Assembly (NCBI RefSeq): GCF_040438645.1
Contig: NZ_CP159253.1
Location: 186,001 to 250,000, forward strand
Origin: Mesorhizobium sp. WSM2240
Lineage (GTDB): Bacteria > Pseudomonadota > Alphaproteobacteria > Rhizobiales > Rhizobiaceae
Reading direction: 5' to 3'
Length of the DNA: 64,000 nucleotides
The first letter of the stretch is position 1; each line of letters starts with the position of its first letter. Of this stretch, positions 44,445-54,265 are shown piece after piece. The notes under the pieces were generated by a model. That model worked only from the letters and a program-made list of their open reading frames with translations, did not search any database and was not told the DNA's origin. The position numbers and the translations under genes are program-made.

Positions 44445-44448
<4 letters not shown>
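42547..44448 (-). CDS. extracellular solute-binding protein, family 5 (peptide type)
   Basis: A 633-residue periplasmic protein. A Tat-like N-terminus ([11 protein letters not shown]) and a cleavage site near LRAA are seen, followed by the family 5 core: [38 protein letters not shown] and [18 protein letters not shown] chose a TTG start at 44448 because it overlaps the ATPase stop (TTGA) and GGGAG lies 9 bases upstream; no ATG fits. Ligands of this class include oligopeptides, microcins and sugar oligomers. The large size resembles YejA. Confidence 0.83.
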
Positions 44449-46337
<1,889 letters not shown>

Positions 46338-46495
46338 CGCCCGTACGGTTCCCCTGTTCGAGCGCTGAACTTCCCCGTATCTGCTGCTCGACGAGCCGAG
46401 ATTATCGCACGGCTATTGGGCTGCCTAGTGTTAGCGACCAATAAAACAGTAACATCTGGAGGAACCGTTTTCCTCGGCCGTTGCCGTTTGCAGGA

Positions 46496-47455
46496 TCATT
46501 GCATCGGGCAGGGCGCGCCGGCCAGCACGTCGGCGCAGCGTGGCGAGCGGCGGAAATCATCGTAATAAACCGTCCATTCGGTTGTATGCGCCGCGCGATA
46601 GGGACCGAATTTGAAGTATTGGTTTTTGCCCAGCCCCTTGTCGGCATGGCCGATATGGCCCTTGACGGTCACAACCGGCTTGCCGTTGGCATAGAGTTCT
46701 ATATGGCCCGTCCCGTCCGGGCCAGGCTTGGTATAGACGGCGAAGTCGATCCAGCCGGAATCCGGCGCCGGCAGCTTGTTGCCGTGGTCGATGACCTTGA
46801 TCGCGTTTGTGCAGGTGGTGAACAGAGTACCGTCGTCCGCTCCCCATGCGGCATCGGTCGCTACCAGCGCGCGCATCTGGTTGGTTTCGGGGCGCAGCCA
46901 GACCGGCGTACCGCCGGTCTGGCAATCTGCCGCGACGTTTTCCACGCCCTTGTCGGCTTGCGGGATGTAGTTGGTCTCGACCGTGGCGTGAAGCTTGCCC
47001 TGCCTCAGCCGCAGCGCCAGAAACGGACTGAAATCGCCTTCCGCGCCGGGCTCGATCTCACGTTTCCACTGCGCGATCAGATAGCGGTGGTCGTCGGCCG
47101 GAACCGGATCGGCGAACTTGACCGCGAAGCCGTACCAGACGCCCTGGTCGTAGGGCACGCGCAACTCGGTCTTTTCCCAGATTTCGGCGCGTTCGCTGCA
47201 GCCATCGGCCGCCGCCCCGCACAGCGGCTTGATGCTGAGTTTCAGCGCCCCGCCACCGTTGCGGGTGACTTCTCTCTGGAACTCGACGCGGCCCGCGCTT
47301 TGTTCGAAATTTTCTCTGTAATAAAGGCCGCCCGATTCAGAAAAATCCGATCCGTCGAAGCCATCAATGAGAATGTCCGAATTCGCCGAGGCGCCGGTCT
47401 GGCAGCACATGCAAAAGGCGGCCGCCAGGCCGACGGAGCGGATCGTCGTATTCAT
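46496..47455 (-). CDS. heparin-lyase-I-like polysaccharide lyase (PF14099 type)
   Basis: A 319-residue secreted protein with a signal peptide ending near GASA. The beta-jelly-roll lyase pattern is visible: GGGALKLSIKPLCG, CSERAEIWEK, VWYGFAVKFADP, HRYLIAQWKREI and FGPYRAAHTTEW. Such proteins degrade acidic glycans by beta-elimination. Six or more Cys suggest disulfides in the periplasm or outside. The start overlaps the cyclase gene by 4 bases, an unusual partner for a lyase. The glycan substrate is unknown; a self-made uronate-containing polymer is possible given ugd nearby. Confidence 0.75.
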   Translation of the reverse strand: MNTTIRSVGLAAAFCMCCQTGASANSDILIDGFDGSDFSESGGLYYRENFEQSAGRVEFQREVTRNGGGALKLSIKPLCGAAADGCSERAEIWEKTELRVPYDQGVWYGFAVKFADPVPADDHRYLIAQWKREIEPGAEGDFSPFLALRLRQGKLHATVETNYIPQADKGVENVAADCQTGGTPVWLRPETNQMRALVATDAAWGADDGTLFTTCTNAIKVIDHGNKLPAPDSGWIDFAVYTKPGPDGTGHIELYANGKPVVTVKGHIGHADKGLGKNQYFKFGPYRAAHTTEWTVYYDDFRRSPRCADVLAGAPCPMQ

Positions 47456-48792
47456 TGCAGCTTCTTTCCTCCATTCACTTCGATCATGGATTGCCCGCCG
47501 CCTCGGATCAAGAGCATGAGCTGCTCGGCGTCAGACATGCCGTCGTAGGTTACCTCGAACCCGTCCTCGTCGGACATTTCGATGTCGGCGGCATCCGGAT
47601 GAAGGATCGTCAGCTTCTGCTTCACCCCTGCCAGCTTCTCCCTGCCGAGCGTCACCCATCCTCCACCTGTATAGGTTGCGAAATCCTTGCTGGCGATGAG
47701 GCGGTGCGGATATTTCTTGGTCAGCATCTGCAGGCGCTGCACCTCGTTTACGGCAGAGCCGAAGGCCGAGAATGTCAGGCGATCGGTGAGGCCGACATTA
47801 CCGAACATCACATTGCCGACATGCAGGCCGATGCCGTAGCCGATCTCGGCCAGGCCCTTCTGCTTTCTCTCTTCGTTCAGATCGGCCATGCGGGCGTTCG
47901 CCTTGAACGCTGCAGTGAGCGCTGCCCGGCAGGCGATTTCCGACGGCTCGCGATGACGGTCACAGGGGTAGACGGCCAGGAAGCCGTCACCGAGAAAGCT
48001 CATGATCTGGCCGCCGCGGCGGTTGAACGGCGCTGCGATGGCGTCGAAGAAGCGGTTCAGCGTTTCGATATAGACCTCGCGGCCTTCGCGCTCGGCGAGG
48101 AGGGTCGAGCCGCGCATATCGGCCATCACGAGAGCCGCGCGGATCGTGTCACCCTCGCCGCGCTTGATCTGTCCGCTCAGCACTCGCTTGCCGGCGTCGC
48201 CGCCGAGATAGGTGGTCAGCATATTGTCGGCGAGCTTGCTGAGGACCGCCATCTTGGCCGCCACCGCCAGATGGTTTTGCACGCGCAGCAGAGCTGCGAT
48301 CATGTTTTCGCTGAAGCCGCCGGGATTGTCGGTCGACCATGAACCGAGCATCCCCTGGTTGTTGTCGCCGTCGAACCAATGCTTGAAGGCGAGATAGTCG
48401 GTGACGCCGAGCAGCTTGAGGTCGTCGAAGATCGGGAACTCAGAGGGTCCCTCCGGATCTATACGCCGCCTGAGATGATCGAGATTGTTGCTGAGCAGGT
48501 GGTAATAGGGGCTGCGCAGGAAACGCTCGGCAGTCTCGCCGGGCTTCTTGCGGAAGCCTTCGACATGCATGCCGGTGCCGCGCTCCCAGGTGAAGCCGAG
48601 CGCATCGTAGAGCGGGTGCAGCATCGAAAAGCTGAGATGGACGCGGGCCAGCGGAAGACCCGCGGCGGCCAGCCTTTCGCAGAAGCCGCGCACCATTGTT
48701 TCGAGATCGTCGCCGACGAGCGACGAATGGCTCAGCCAGTCGGCGACCTTGTCCATCAGGATGGTGGAAACGTCCGCGTTTGTGGTACTCAT
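47452..48792 (-). CDS. class III adenylate/guanylate cyclase
   Basis: A 446-residue soluble protein. The first ~200 residues are a sensor-like region seen in rhizobial cyclases (LARVHLSFSMLHPLYDALGF). The catalytic domain covers about residues 215-390. Metal-binding Asp225 is in ADMRGST and Asp269 in FLGDGFLAVY. Asn349 and Arg353, for the transition state, are in GSAVNEVQRLQ. All key residues are kept, so cAMP or cGMP synthesis is expected. It overlaps the FkbM gene upstream and the lyase downstream, so one operon mixes signalling and glycan genes. Confidence 0.86.
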   Translation of the reverse strand: MSTTNADVSTILMDKVADWLSHSSLVGDDLETMVRGFCERLAAAGLPLARVHLSFSMLHPLYDALGFTWERGTGMHVEGFRKKPGETAERFLRSPYYHLLSNNLDHLRRRIDPEGPSEFPIFDDLKLLGVTDYLAFKHWFDGDNNQGMLGSWSTDNPGGFSENMIAALLRVQNHLAVAAKMAVLSKLADNMLTTYLGGDAGKRVLSGQIKRGEGDTIRAALVMADMRGSTLLAEREGREVYIETLNRFFDAIAAPFNRRGGQIMSFLGDGFLAVYPCDRHREPSEIACRAALTAAFKANARMADLNEERKQKGLAEIGYGIGLHVGNVMFGNVGLTDRLTFSAFGSAVNEVQRLQMLTKKYPHRLIASKDFATYTGGGWVTLGREKLAGVKQKLTILHPDAADIEMSDEDGFEVTYDGMSDAEQLMLLIRGGGQSMIEVNGGKKLQ

Positions 48793-49607
48793 AGTTTGTC
48801 CTCGAAGGTTGGAGCGGGATTGCGTTCGAACACGAAATCCGCCCCCTTTGGTTTGCCGCGAAACAGGATTCCCCGCAGAACATATGCCGCCAGACTGTCG
48901 AACTTATGCAGGCTGGGGCCAGGGATGAAGCCGCCCAGCCGTCTCCCCAGCCGCCATGTCGTCCATGCCGTGCGCAGCCGCCGCCACAGCCGGCCGCCTT
49001 TCAGGCTTTTCTCGTACAACTGCGGATGGATCGCGACCTGCAACCCGCGCAGCGGGTAATGCTTCAGCTTGGCCAGTTCATCCGCGATCTCGTATTCGTA
49101 GCCCTCGATGTCGATCTTGACGAAGACCGGCGCGCCTCCCGCATGCCGCATGATGTCGTCTATGCCGAAGCCGCGGGCCGACGCCTCGGCGCCATTGCCG
49201 ATGTCCAGGATGCTGGTTTCGGAACTGCCGAAGCCGTCGACGGCATGGATCGCCACTTTGCCGCGGTCGGCAAGCGCTCCCTCTATTACGGTCACATTGC
49301 CGGCTGCCGGCGCCAGCGCGTTCAGAATCGCCGCGCATTTCGGATCTGGGTCGACGGCCACCACCTTGCGCGCGATCTGCGCCGACCACATCGGCGTCAC
49401 ACCGATCCAAGCGCCGATATCGATGAGAACGGTGTCGCTGTCGAGGTTGCGCGCAAGAGTGGCGAAAGTGTTCGCCTCCCATCCGTTTCCGGCGAGCTTG
49501 CGATAGAATTTCGCGTATTCGCACATGTCGGGAAGGGCGACGGTGCGGCCGGCATAGCGGATTTCGACAGTTCTCATCGGCTCCGCGTCTTCAAAAGTCC
49601 GGCTCAT
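48789..49607 (-). CDS. FkbM-family methyltransferase
   Basis: A 272-residue SAM-dependent methyltransferase. Motif I is TVLIDIGAWIGVTPMW, followed by VVAVDPDPKCAAIL and the FkbM hallmark FVKIDIEGYEYEI. Such enzymes methylate sugars or polyketides. The ATG at 49607 is used; an ATG at 49577, just after GGAG, is an alternative. It is the first gene of the FkbM, cyclase, lyase operon. Sugar O-methylation of a surface glycan is a reasonable inference. Confidence 0.82.
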   Translation of the reverse strand: MSRTFEDAEPMRTVEIRYAGRTVALPDMCEYAKFYRKLAGNGWEANTFATLARNLDSDTVLIDIGAWIGVTPMWSAQIARKVVAVDPDPKCAAILNALAPAAGNVTVIEGALADRGKVAIHAVDGFGSSETSILDIGNGAEASARGFGIDDIMRHAGGAPVFVKIDIEGYEYEIADELAKLKHYPLRGLQVAIHPQLYEKSLKGGRLWRRLRTAWTTWRLGRRLGGFIPGPSLHKFDSLAAYVLRGILFRGKPKGADFVFERNPAPTFEDKL

Positions 49608-49685
49608 GAGATTTCAGCTCGGGATTGCAATCTGCGATAGTCATATAGGCGATGCCGGCAGCGGGTAACAGAGCCGCCGGCAGGT

Positions 49686-50846
49686 TCAGGCTGCCGCTTT
49701 CGCCTTAAGGCTGTTCGCGGCCATTGCGTATCCGCCCGCCGCTCCGTCAACGAAATGGATGTGGTCGCGCTGCAGCGGCGTGGCGACGATGCAGGTCATC
49801 AGCGCCGAATCCTGCCGGTGCAGCCCATAGCTGCATATGCCTTCGCGTTCGGCCCGCTCGAGCCGCTCCTCAATCCGCCGCAACCGCTCACGGTCGAGGT
49901 CGACCGTCATCTTCAGGCCGTCGTCGAACTTCCGGAAATCCGAATTCCGGACGACGTCGCTCCGGTACTGGACGGCATCGAACCGCCCGAGCGACAGGCG
50001 GAGCGTTGAAAGGATGCCAATGAGAGCTGTTTGGCCCAGAATCATCAGCTTGGGCCAGAACCGCTTTCCTTTGGGTGCAAGCGCGCGCGCCTCGGCTTCA
50101 AGCCCGGTGGGCGGGAAGCTGAAACCGGGTCCCTCCGGCGGCACCGGATGGCCGCCCCGCTCCTCCTCGCCCGCCAGCGCCACAATATCGGCTACCAGTT
50201 GCTGGAACGCCATGTCGCTGCCGGCTGTGCCCGGAACGGCGATGATCGAGACGATTTCGCCGTGCCGCGCCTCGATTGGATTCCAGCGGCACGAAAGCCC
50301 GGCCAGATCCGGCCGCGTGCCGGCCGGGGCAGGCTCGATGGTGAAGCGGCCGGCCTTCATCTCGGCTTCCGCCCAGCTCGCGCCGCCGCCGGTGAACATG
50401 GCGTAGGAGACCTCGCCGCTGGCCTGGAACCGCGCCACCCGGACGTCCAGTCCCCGGGCGCGAATATCGGCTAACGGCACGATTGCCGCGCGCATCGTCA
50501 GCTCCAACTCGTCCGCCGCCCAGGCCTGGACGGCCGACAGGGCCTCGCGGACGGTGGCGGTGGCCAGGGCGGGGAAGGCGACCAGCGCCCCATCGCCGCC
50601 AAAGACGAATGGCAGGTCGCGGCGGCCGAGCGCGTTGAGCAGCGCCGAAATCACGCTCGCGCCGGCCATGTTGACCGATTTGTAGCCTCCGGCCGCGATC
50701 GCCTTGGTCGAGTCGACGATATCGGCGGTAGCCAGCGACCAATCGTCAGGCAGCGCACGGTAATTGTGGGCGTCGGCCACACCCTCGAACTCCGCAAACA
50801 GCGGTAGCGTGTCGAAAAACGGTTGATCGAGGAGCTTGTTTTCCAT
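49686..50846 (-). CDS. DUF3095 protein with cyclase-like N-terminal region
   Basis: A 386-residue protein of the DUF3095 family, whose function is not known. Residues 35-100 read like a nucleotidyl-cyclase fold: LATADIVDSTKAI (Asp at the first metal position) and DLPFVFGGDGALVAFPA (GGDG at the second). The C-terminal part has QTALIGILSTLRLSLG, probably amphipathic or membrane-associated. An ATG at 50846 starts it, without a strong ribosome-binding site. The proximity of a true class III cyclase and a cNMP-binding protein makes a nucleotide-signalling role worth testing. Confidence 0.7.
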   Translation of the reverse strand: MENKLLDQPFFDTLPLFAEFEGVADAHNYRALPDDWSLATADIVDSTKAIAAGGYKSVNMAGASVISALLNALGRRDLPFVFGGDGALVAFPALATATVREALSAVQAWAADELELTMRAAIVPLADIRARGLDVRVARFQASGEVSYAMFTGGGASWAEAEMKAGRFTIEPAPAGTRPDLAGLSCRWNPIEARHGEIVSIIAVPGTAGSDMAFQQLVADIVALAGEEERGGHPVPPEGPGFSFPPTGLEAEARALAPKGKRFWPKLMILGQTALIGILSTLRLSLGRFDAVQYRSDVVRNSDFRKFDDGLKMTVDLDRERLRRIEERLERAEREGICSYGLHRQDSALMTCIVATPLQRDHIHFVDGAAGGYAMAANSLKAKAAA

Positions 50847-50938
50847 TGTCGGTGAATAGCACATTCCCGGTTGGCAGGCGATCAATCCGAGGTGACCCTA
50901 AAATTGACTTGCACCTGATTCACCAGATAGGTGGCGCA

Positions 50939-52024
50939 ATGCGAATTGCCTACTACGCGCCGCTCAAATCGCCGGATCATCCTGTGCCGTCGGGCGACCG
51001 CCAGATGGCGCGGATGCTGAAAGCTGCGCTGGAGCTTGCCGGCCACGAGGTCGATCTCGCATCGGAGTTTCGGACTTTTTCTGTAAACCTGACGGCGGAT
51101 TTGCATGCCGCGGCCCTGGCCGAAGCCCGGCGCGAAATCGCCCGCCTGTCGGCCCTGTGGGAAACCGGCAATAAGCCCGATCTCTGGTTCTGCTATCATC
51201 CCTACTACAAGGCCCCCGACCTCCTCGGGTCGGCACTTTCCTCCCGCTTCGCCATCCCTTATGTTACGGCGGAAGCTTCGTATTCGGCCCGCCGAAACAC
51301 CGGGATATGGGCCGAAAACCAGGCGCGGTTGGCGGAAATGGTGAAGCGCGCCGCGCTGAATATCTGCTTCACCGCCAGGGACCGCGACGGACTGGCCGAG
51401 ATCGCGCCCGAGGCCCGCTTCGAGCTGCTGCCGCCCTTCATCGATGTCTCGGCATTCATCGCGCCGCCACCCGTCGCCGATCCGTCCCGTCTGGTAGCGG
51501 TCGGCATGATGCGTCCCGGCGACAAGATGGACAGCTACCGGATGCTTGCCCGCGCGCTGGAGCAGCTTGGGCATCTGCGTTGGCGCCTGTCGATCATCGG
51601 CGACGGCGCTTGCCGTGACGAGGTGGAGACCGAGTTTTCGCGGCTACCGCCGGAGCGCATAGAATGGCTGGGCGAAAGGCCGCTGGCCGAAGTGGCCGGG
51701 CTTCTGAGCAGCGCCGGCCTTTACGTCTGGCCGGGCTGCGGCGAAGCCTATGGTCTCGCCTATCTCGAAGCCCAGGCGGCGGGTCTGCCGGTCGTGGCGC
51801 AGGCGATTGCGGGCGTGCCCGAGGTCGTCCGGCATGGAACAACCGGCCTGCTGACGCCGGCCGGCGATGTCGCCGCATATGCAAAGGCTATCGAGCGGCT
51901 GCTGACGGATGAGCACGAAAGGCAGCGATTGGGCGCCGCCGCACGGCGGTTCGTCCTTGACGAGCGCTCGCTCGATGCGGCAGCCAGGCACTTGGCTGCG
52001 ATCCTGCCAGAGGCCCGAACATGA
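50939..52024 (+). CDS. glycosyltransferase family 4 protein
   Basis: A 361-residue GT-B enzyme. The N-terminal acceptor domain begins MRIAYYAPLKSPDHPVPSGD. The donor-binding E-x7-E motif is in GCGEAYGLAYLEAQAAGLPVV near residue 275, with GVPEVVRHGTTGLLTPAGD after it. It transfers a sugar from a nucleotide donor to a growing glycan. The ATG at 50939 follows AGGTGG. It is coupled to the polysaccharide deacetylase gene by a 4-base overlap, suggesting they modify the same glycan. Confidence 0.85.
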   Translation: MRIAYYAPLKSPDHPVPSGDRQMARMLKAALELAGHEVDLASEFRTFSVNLTADLHAAALAEARREIARLSALWETGNKPDLWFCYHPYYKAPDLLGSALSSRFAIPYVTAEASYSARRNTGIWAENQARLAEMVKRAALNICFTARDRDGLAEIAPEARFELLPPFIDVSAFIAPPPVADPSRLVAVGMMRPGDKMDSYRMLARALEQLGHLRWRLSIIGDGACRDEVETEFSRLPPERIEWLGERPLAEVAGLLSSAGLYVWPGCGEAYGLAYLEAQAAGLPVVAQAIAGVPEVVRHGTTGLLTPAGDVAAYAKAIERLLTDEHERQRLGAAARRFVLDERSLDAAARHLAAILPEART

Positions 52025-52761
52025 CACCCGACGAAATCTGGCGACCGCTGACAACCGAACTGGCGCGCTGGCGGCAGACTGGCCGAACGGCCGAATTCTG
52101 GCTGCGCGACGACGATGCGATCGAGCCGACGGCCGCGCTCGACCGGCTGCTCGCGATGACGGCGGCTCGCGCGCCGGTCGCGCTTGCGGTCATTCCGGCC
52201 TGGACCGGAGCGCCATTGGCCGAGCGGTTGGCGCGCGAAAACCATGTCACGGTGGCGGTGCACGGCTGGTCGCACGAGAACCATGCGCTGCAAGGCGAGA
52301 AGAAGCAGGAACTCGGTCGCCATCTCCCCCGCGAGGTAGTGCTGGCCGAACTTTCGGAAGGGCGCTCGCGCCTGGAGCTACTGCACGCCGGGCGTTTCGC
52401 GCCCGTGCTGGTTCCGCCATGGAACAGGATCGATGCTGACCTGCTGCCGCACCTCGCCGGCATTGGCTTCTCGGCGCTGTCGGTGTTCGGCGCGCCCAGG
52501 CCGAGCCCCTTGCGCATGCTCAACAGCACTGTGGACATCATGGATTGGCGCGGCAATTGCGGCCGCGATCATGCCGCGCTCATTGCTGAAATCGTGGCGC
52601 AGCTCGAAGCCGCATTCCGGGGCGTGGGCGGTCCTGTCGGCCTATTGAGCCATCACCTTGTGCATGACGAGGTGGCTTGGTCGTTCCTCGACCGCCTGTT
52701 CGAGGTCACGGAAGCGAGCGGCGCTTGCCGTTGGCGGTCGCTCGGCGAACTGCTTGCCTGA
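52021..52761 (+). CDS. polysaccharide-deacetylase-like protein
   Basis: A 246-residue protein with a deacetylase-like barrel. FWLRDDDAIEPTAAL would hold the catalytic and metal Asp residues, and VAVHGWSHENHAL the paired His. LVPPWNRIDADLLPHLAGIGF matches the downstream PPWNR motif of the family. No signal peptide is visible, so it may act in the cytoplasm. It follows the GT4 gene with a 4-base overlap. Its 3' end overlaps the convergent MBL gene by 56 bases. Confidence 0.75.
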   Translation: MTPDEIWRPLTTELARWRQTGRTAEFWLRDDDAIEPTAALDRLLAMTAARAPVALAVIPAWTGAPLAERLARENHVTVAVHGWSHENHALQGEKKQELGRHLPREVVLAELSEGRSRLELLHAGRFAPVLVPPWNRIDADLLPHLAGIGFSALSVFGAPRPSPLRMLNSTVDIMDWRGNCGRDHAALIAEIVAQLEAAFRGVGGPVGLLSHHLVHDEVAWSFLDRLFEVTEASGACRWRSLGELLA

Positions 52762-53620
52762 GCGGCGACGGTTTGGGCAGTTTCAAACGCGGAAATTCGA
52801 CCGTCTGCCCGTCGTAGGCGGCGAAGGCGCCGGGAAAAGCCCTCATCGCCTCTTTCTCCATCGCTGCGAGTTGGTCGTCCGTGCGCGAGGGATCGTGGTG
52901 GAAAATCGCCAGTCGACGCGCGCCGGCGGCCTCGCAAAGCTTGACGCCCTGCTGCCACGTCGAGTGGCCGTAGCCGCGCTTGCGCAGCATTTCTTCCTCG
53001 GTGTAGGTGCAGTCGTATAGCACCAGATCGGCATCTTCGATGAGCCCCAGGACGACTGGATCGAGCTTGCCAGGCTCATGTTCGGTGTCGCTGATCACGC
53101 AAACCGCGCGGCCGCCCCATTCGACACGGTAGCCGATACAGCCCCCTGGATGGGTCAGGCTTCCGGTCCTGATCGTGACGCCTTCCTGCGGTTTCAGGAC
53201 ATCTCCGGCGACGAAATCTCGCGTCCCGACACACGCACGGCACACTTCCATGGCGACCGGAAACCAGGGCGGGCGCATGAATTCGCTGACCATTTCGAGC
53301 GTTGTCATGCGGCCGGCGAGGTGACCCGACCATGCCGTGACGCCTATGCGGGGGTTGTAGAGTGGAAAGAAGAAAGGCAGCCCGATGATGTGATCGTAAT
53401 GGCAATGGGTGAAGAAAACGTCGAACTGGTCGACGCCCGCCGCCATCAGCGCCTCGCCGGCCGGGCGGGCGCCCGATCCGGCATCGAAGAGCAGCGTGTG
53501 CGGTCCGCAGCGCATTTCCACGCATATGGTGTTGCCGCCGTAGCGCTGATATTGGGCGCCCGAAACGGGGACGCTGCCGCGAACTCCCCAAAATCGGACC
53601 CGGAACAAGTCATCGTTCAT
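52706..53620 (-). CDS. MBL-fold metallo-hydrolase, cyclic-nucleotide phosphodiesterase-like
   Basis: A 304-residue metallo-beta-lactamase-fold enzyme. The metal motif is His72-Cys73-His74-Tyr75-Asp76-His77, an intact HxHxDH. Further ligands are in SLTHPGG, CVISDTEH and IFHHDPSRTDDQL. The start RVRFWGVRGSVPVSG is typical of the PDE/RNase-Z-like branch that includes cyclic-nucleotide phosphodiesterases. It is the last gene of the operon containing the cNMP-binding protein and the pseudo-ATPase ABC protein. Cyclic-nucleotide hydrolysis is inferred from context and subfamily. Confidence 0.78.
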   Translation of the reverse strand: MNDDLFRVRFWGVRGSVPVSGAQYQRYGGNTICVEMRCGPHTLLFDAGSGARPAGEALMAAGVDQFDVFFTHCHYDHIIGLPFFFPLYNPRIGVTAWSGHLAGRMTTLEMVSEFMRPPWFPVAMEVCRACVGTRDFVAGDVLKPQEGVTIRTGSLTHPGGCIGYRVEWGGRAVCVISDTEHEPGKLDPVVLGLIEDADLVLYDCTYTEEEMLRKRGYGHSTWQQGVKLCEAAGARRLAIFHHDPSRTDDQLAAMEKEAMRAFPGAFAAYDGQTVEFPRLKLPKPSPLRQAVRRATANGKRRSLP

Positions 53621-53749
53621 TCTATATCTTCGCCCGTCGGCTCCCGTCGGAGAGCCATCCTAGCCAGACTGGCGCAATATAGCGAGACAGGCAACTCACC
53701 GCCTTTCGTTGAACTTACGCTGCGTCCGCGGCCGGGCAAAAGGGTGCAC

Positions 53750-54214
53750 CTAGTGCTTGGCCTGGCGCGCCTGGCTGCGGGCGTCGGAAAGTTCAGCCGT
53801 CGTGTGGCCGAGCCGGTCGGCGAGCACGCGGATGATTTCGATTGTCATTTCCGGGAACTCCCTGAGCAGCCGCAGGAAGTGATCTTTTCGGATGCGCAGC
53901 GCCTCGAGCGGCATCGATGCCTGCACTGTGGCGGTGCGCGACACATCGCACAATATCGCGATCTCGCCGACGATCTCGTTTGGCTCGACCTCGGCGACCT
54001 TTATCTGGCCGCTCGGCGAGTCGACGATAATGTCGGCCTTGCCGGACAGGACCACATAGGCCGCGTCGCCCTCGTCACCCTGGCGGAACAGAATCTGCCC
54101 GGCGCCATAGCTCACGCGGTCGGAGGTGAATGCCAGGAGCTTGAGTTTCGCCGGCTCCACGTTCGAGAACAGCGGCACCCGCCGCAGCATTCCGACTTCA
54201 TCATTGAGAAGCAT
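53750..54214 (-). CDS. stand-alone cyclic-nucleotide-binding domain protein
   Basis: A 154-residue protein with one CRP-like cNMP-binding domain (about residues 10-125) and no DNA-binding helix-turn-helix. The phosphate-binding cassette keeps Gly83-Glu84 and Arg93-Thr94-Ala95 (VGEIAILCDVSRTATV), so it should still bind cAMP or cGMP. A short helical tail follows. I chose the ATG at 54214; the frame extends to 54250. It lies 51 bases downstream of the pseudo-ATPase ABC gene and 129 bases before the MBL gene. It may confer cNMP control on the ABC protein. Confidence 0.82.
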   Translation of the reverse strand: MLLNDEVGMLRRVPLFSNVEPAKLKLLAFTSDRVSYGAGQILFRQGDEGDAAYVVLSGKADIIVDSPSGQIKVAEVEPNEIVGEIAILCDVSRTATVQASMPLEALRIRKDHFLRLLREFPEMTIEIIRVLADRLGHTTAELSDARSQARQAKH

Positions 54215-54265
54215 GACCGTAACCCTAGCCCCAAACCCAGATTCAATCAAAGCTGTCGGAAACTA

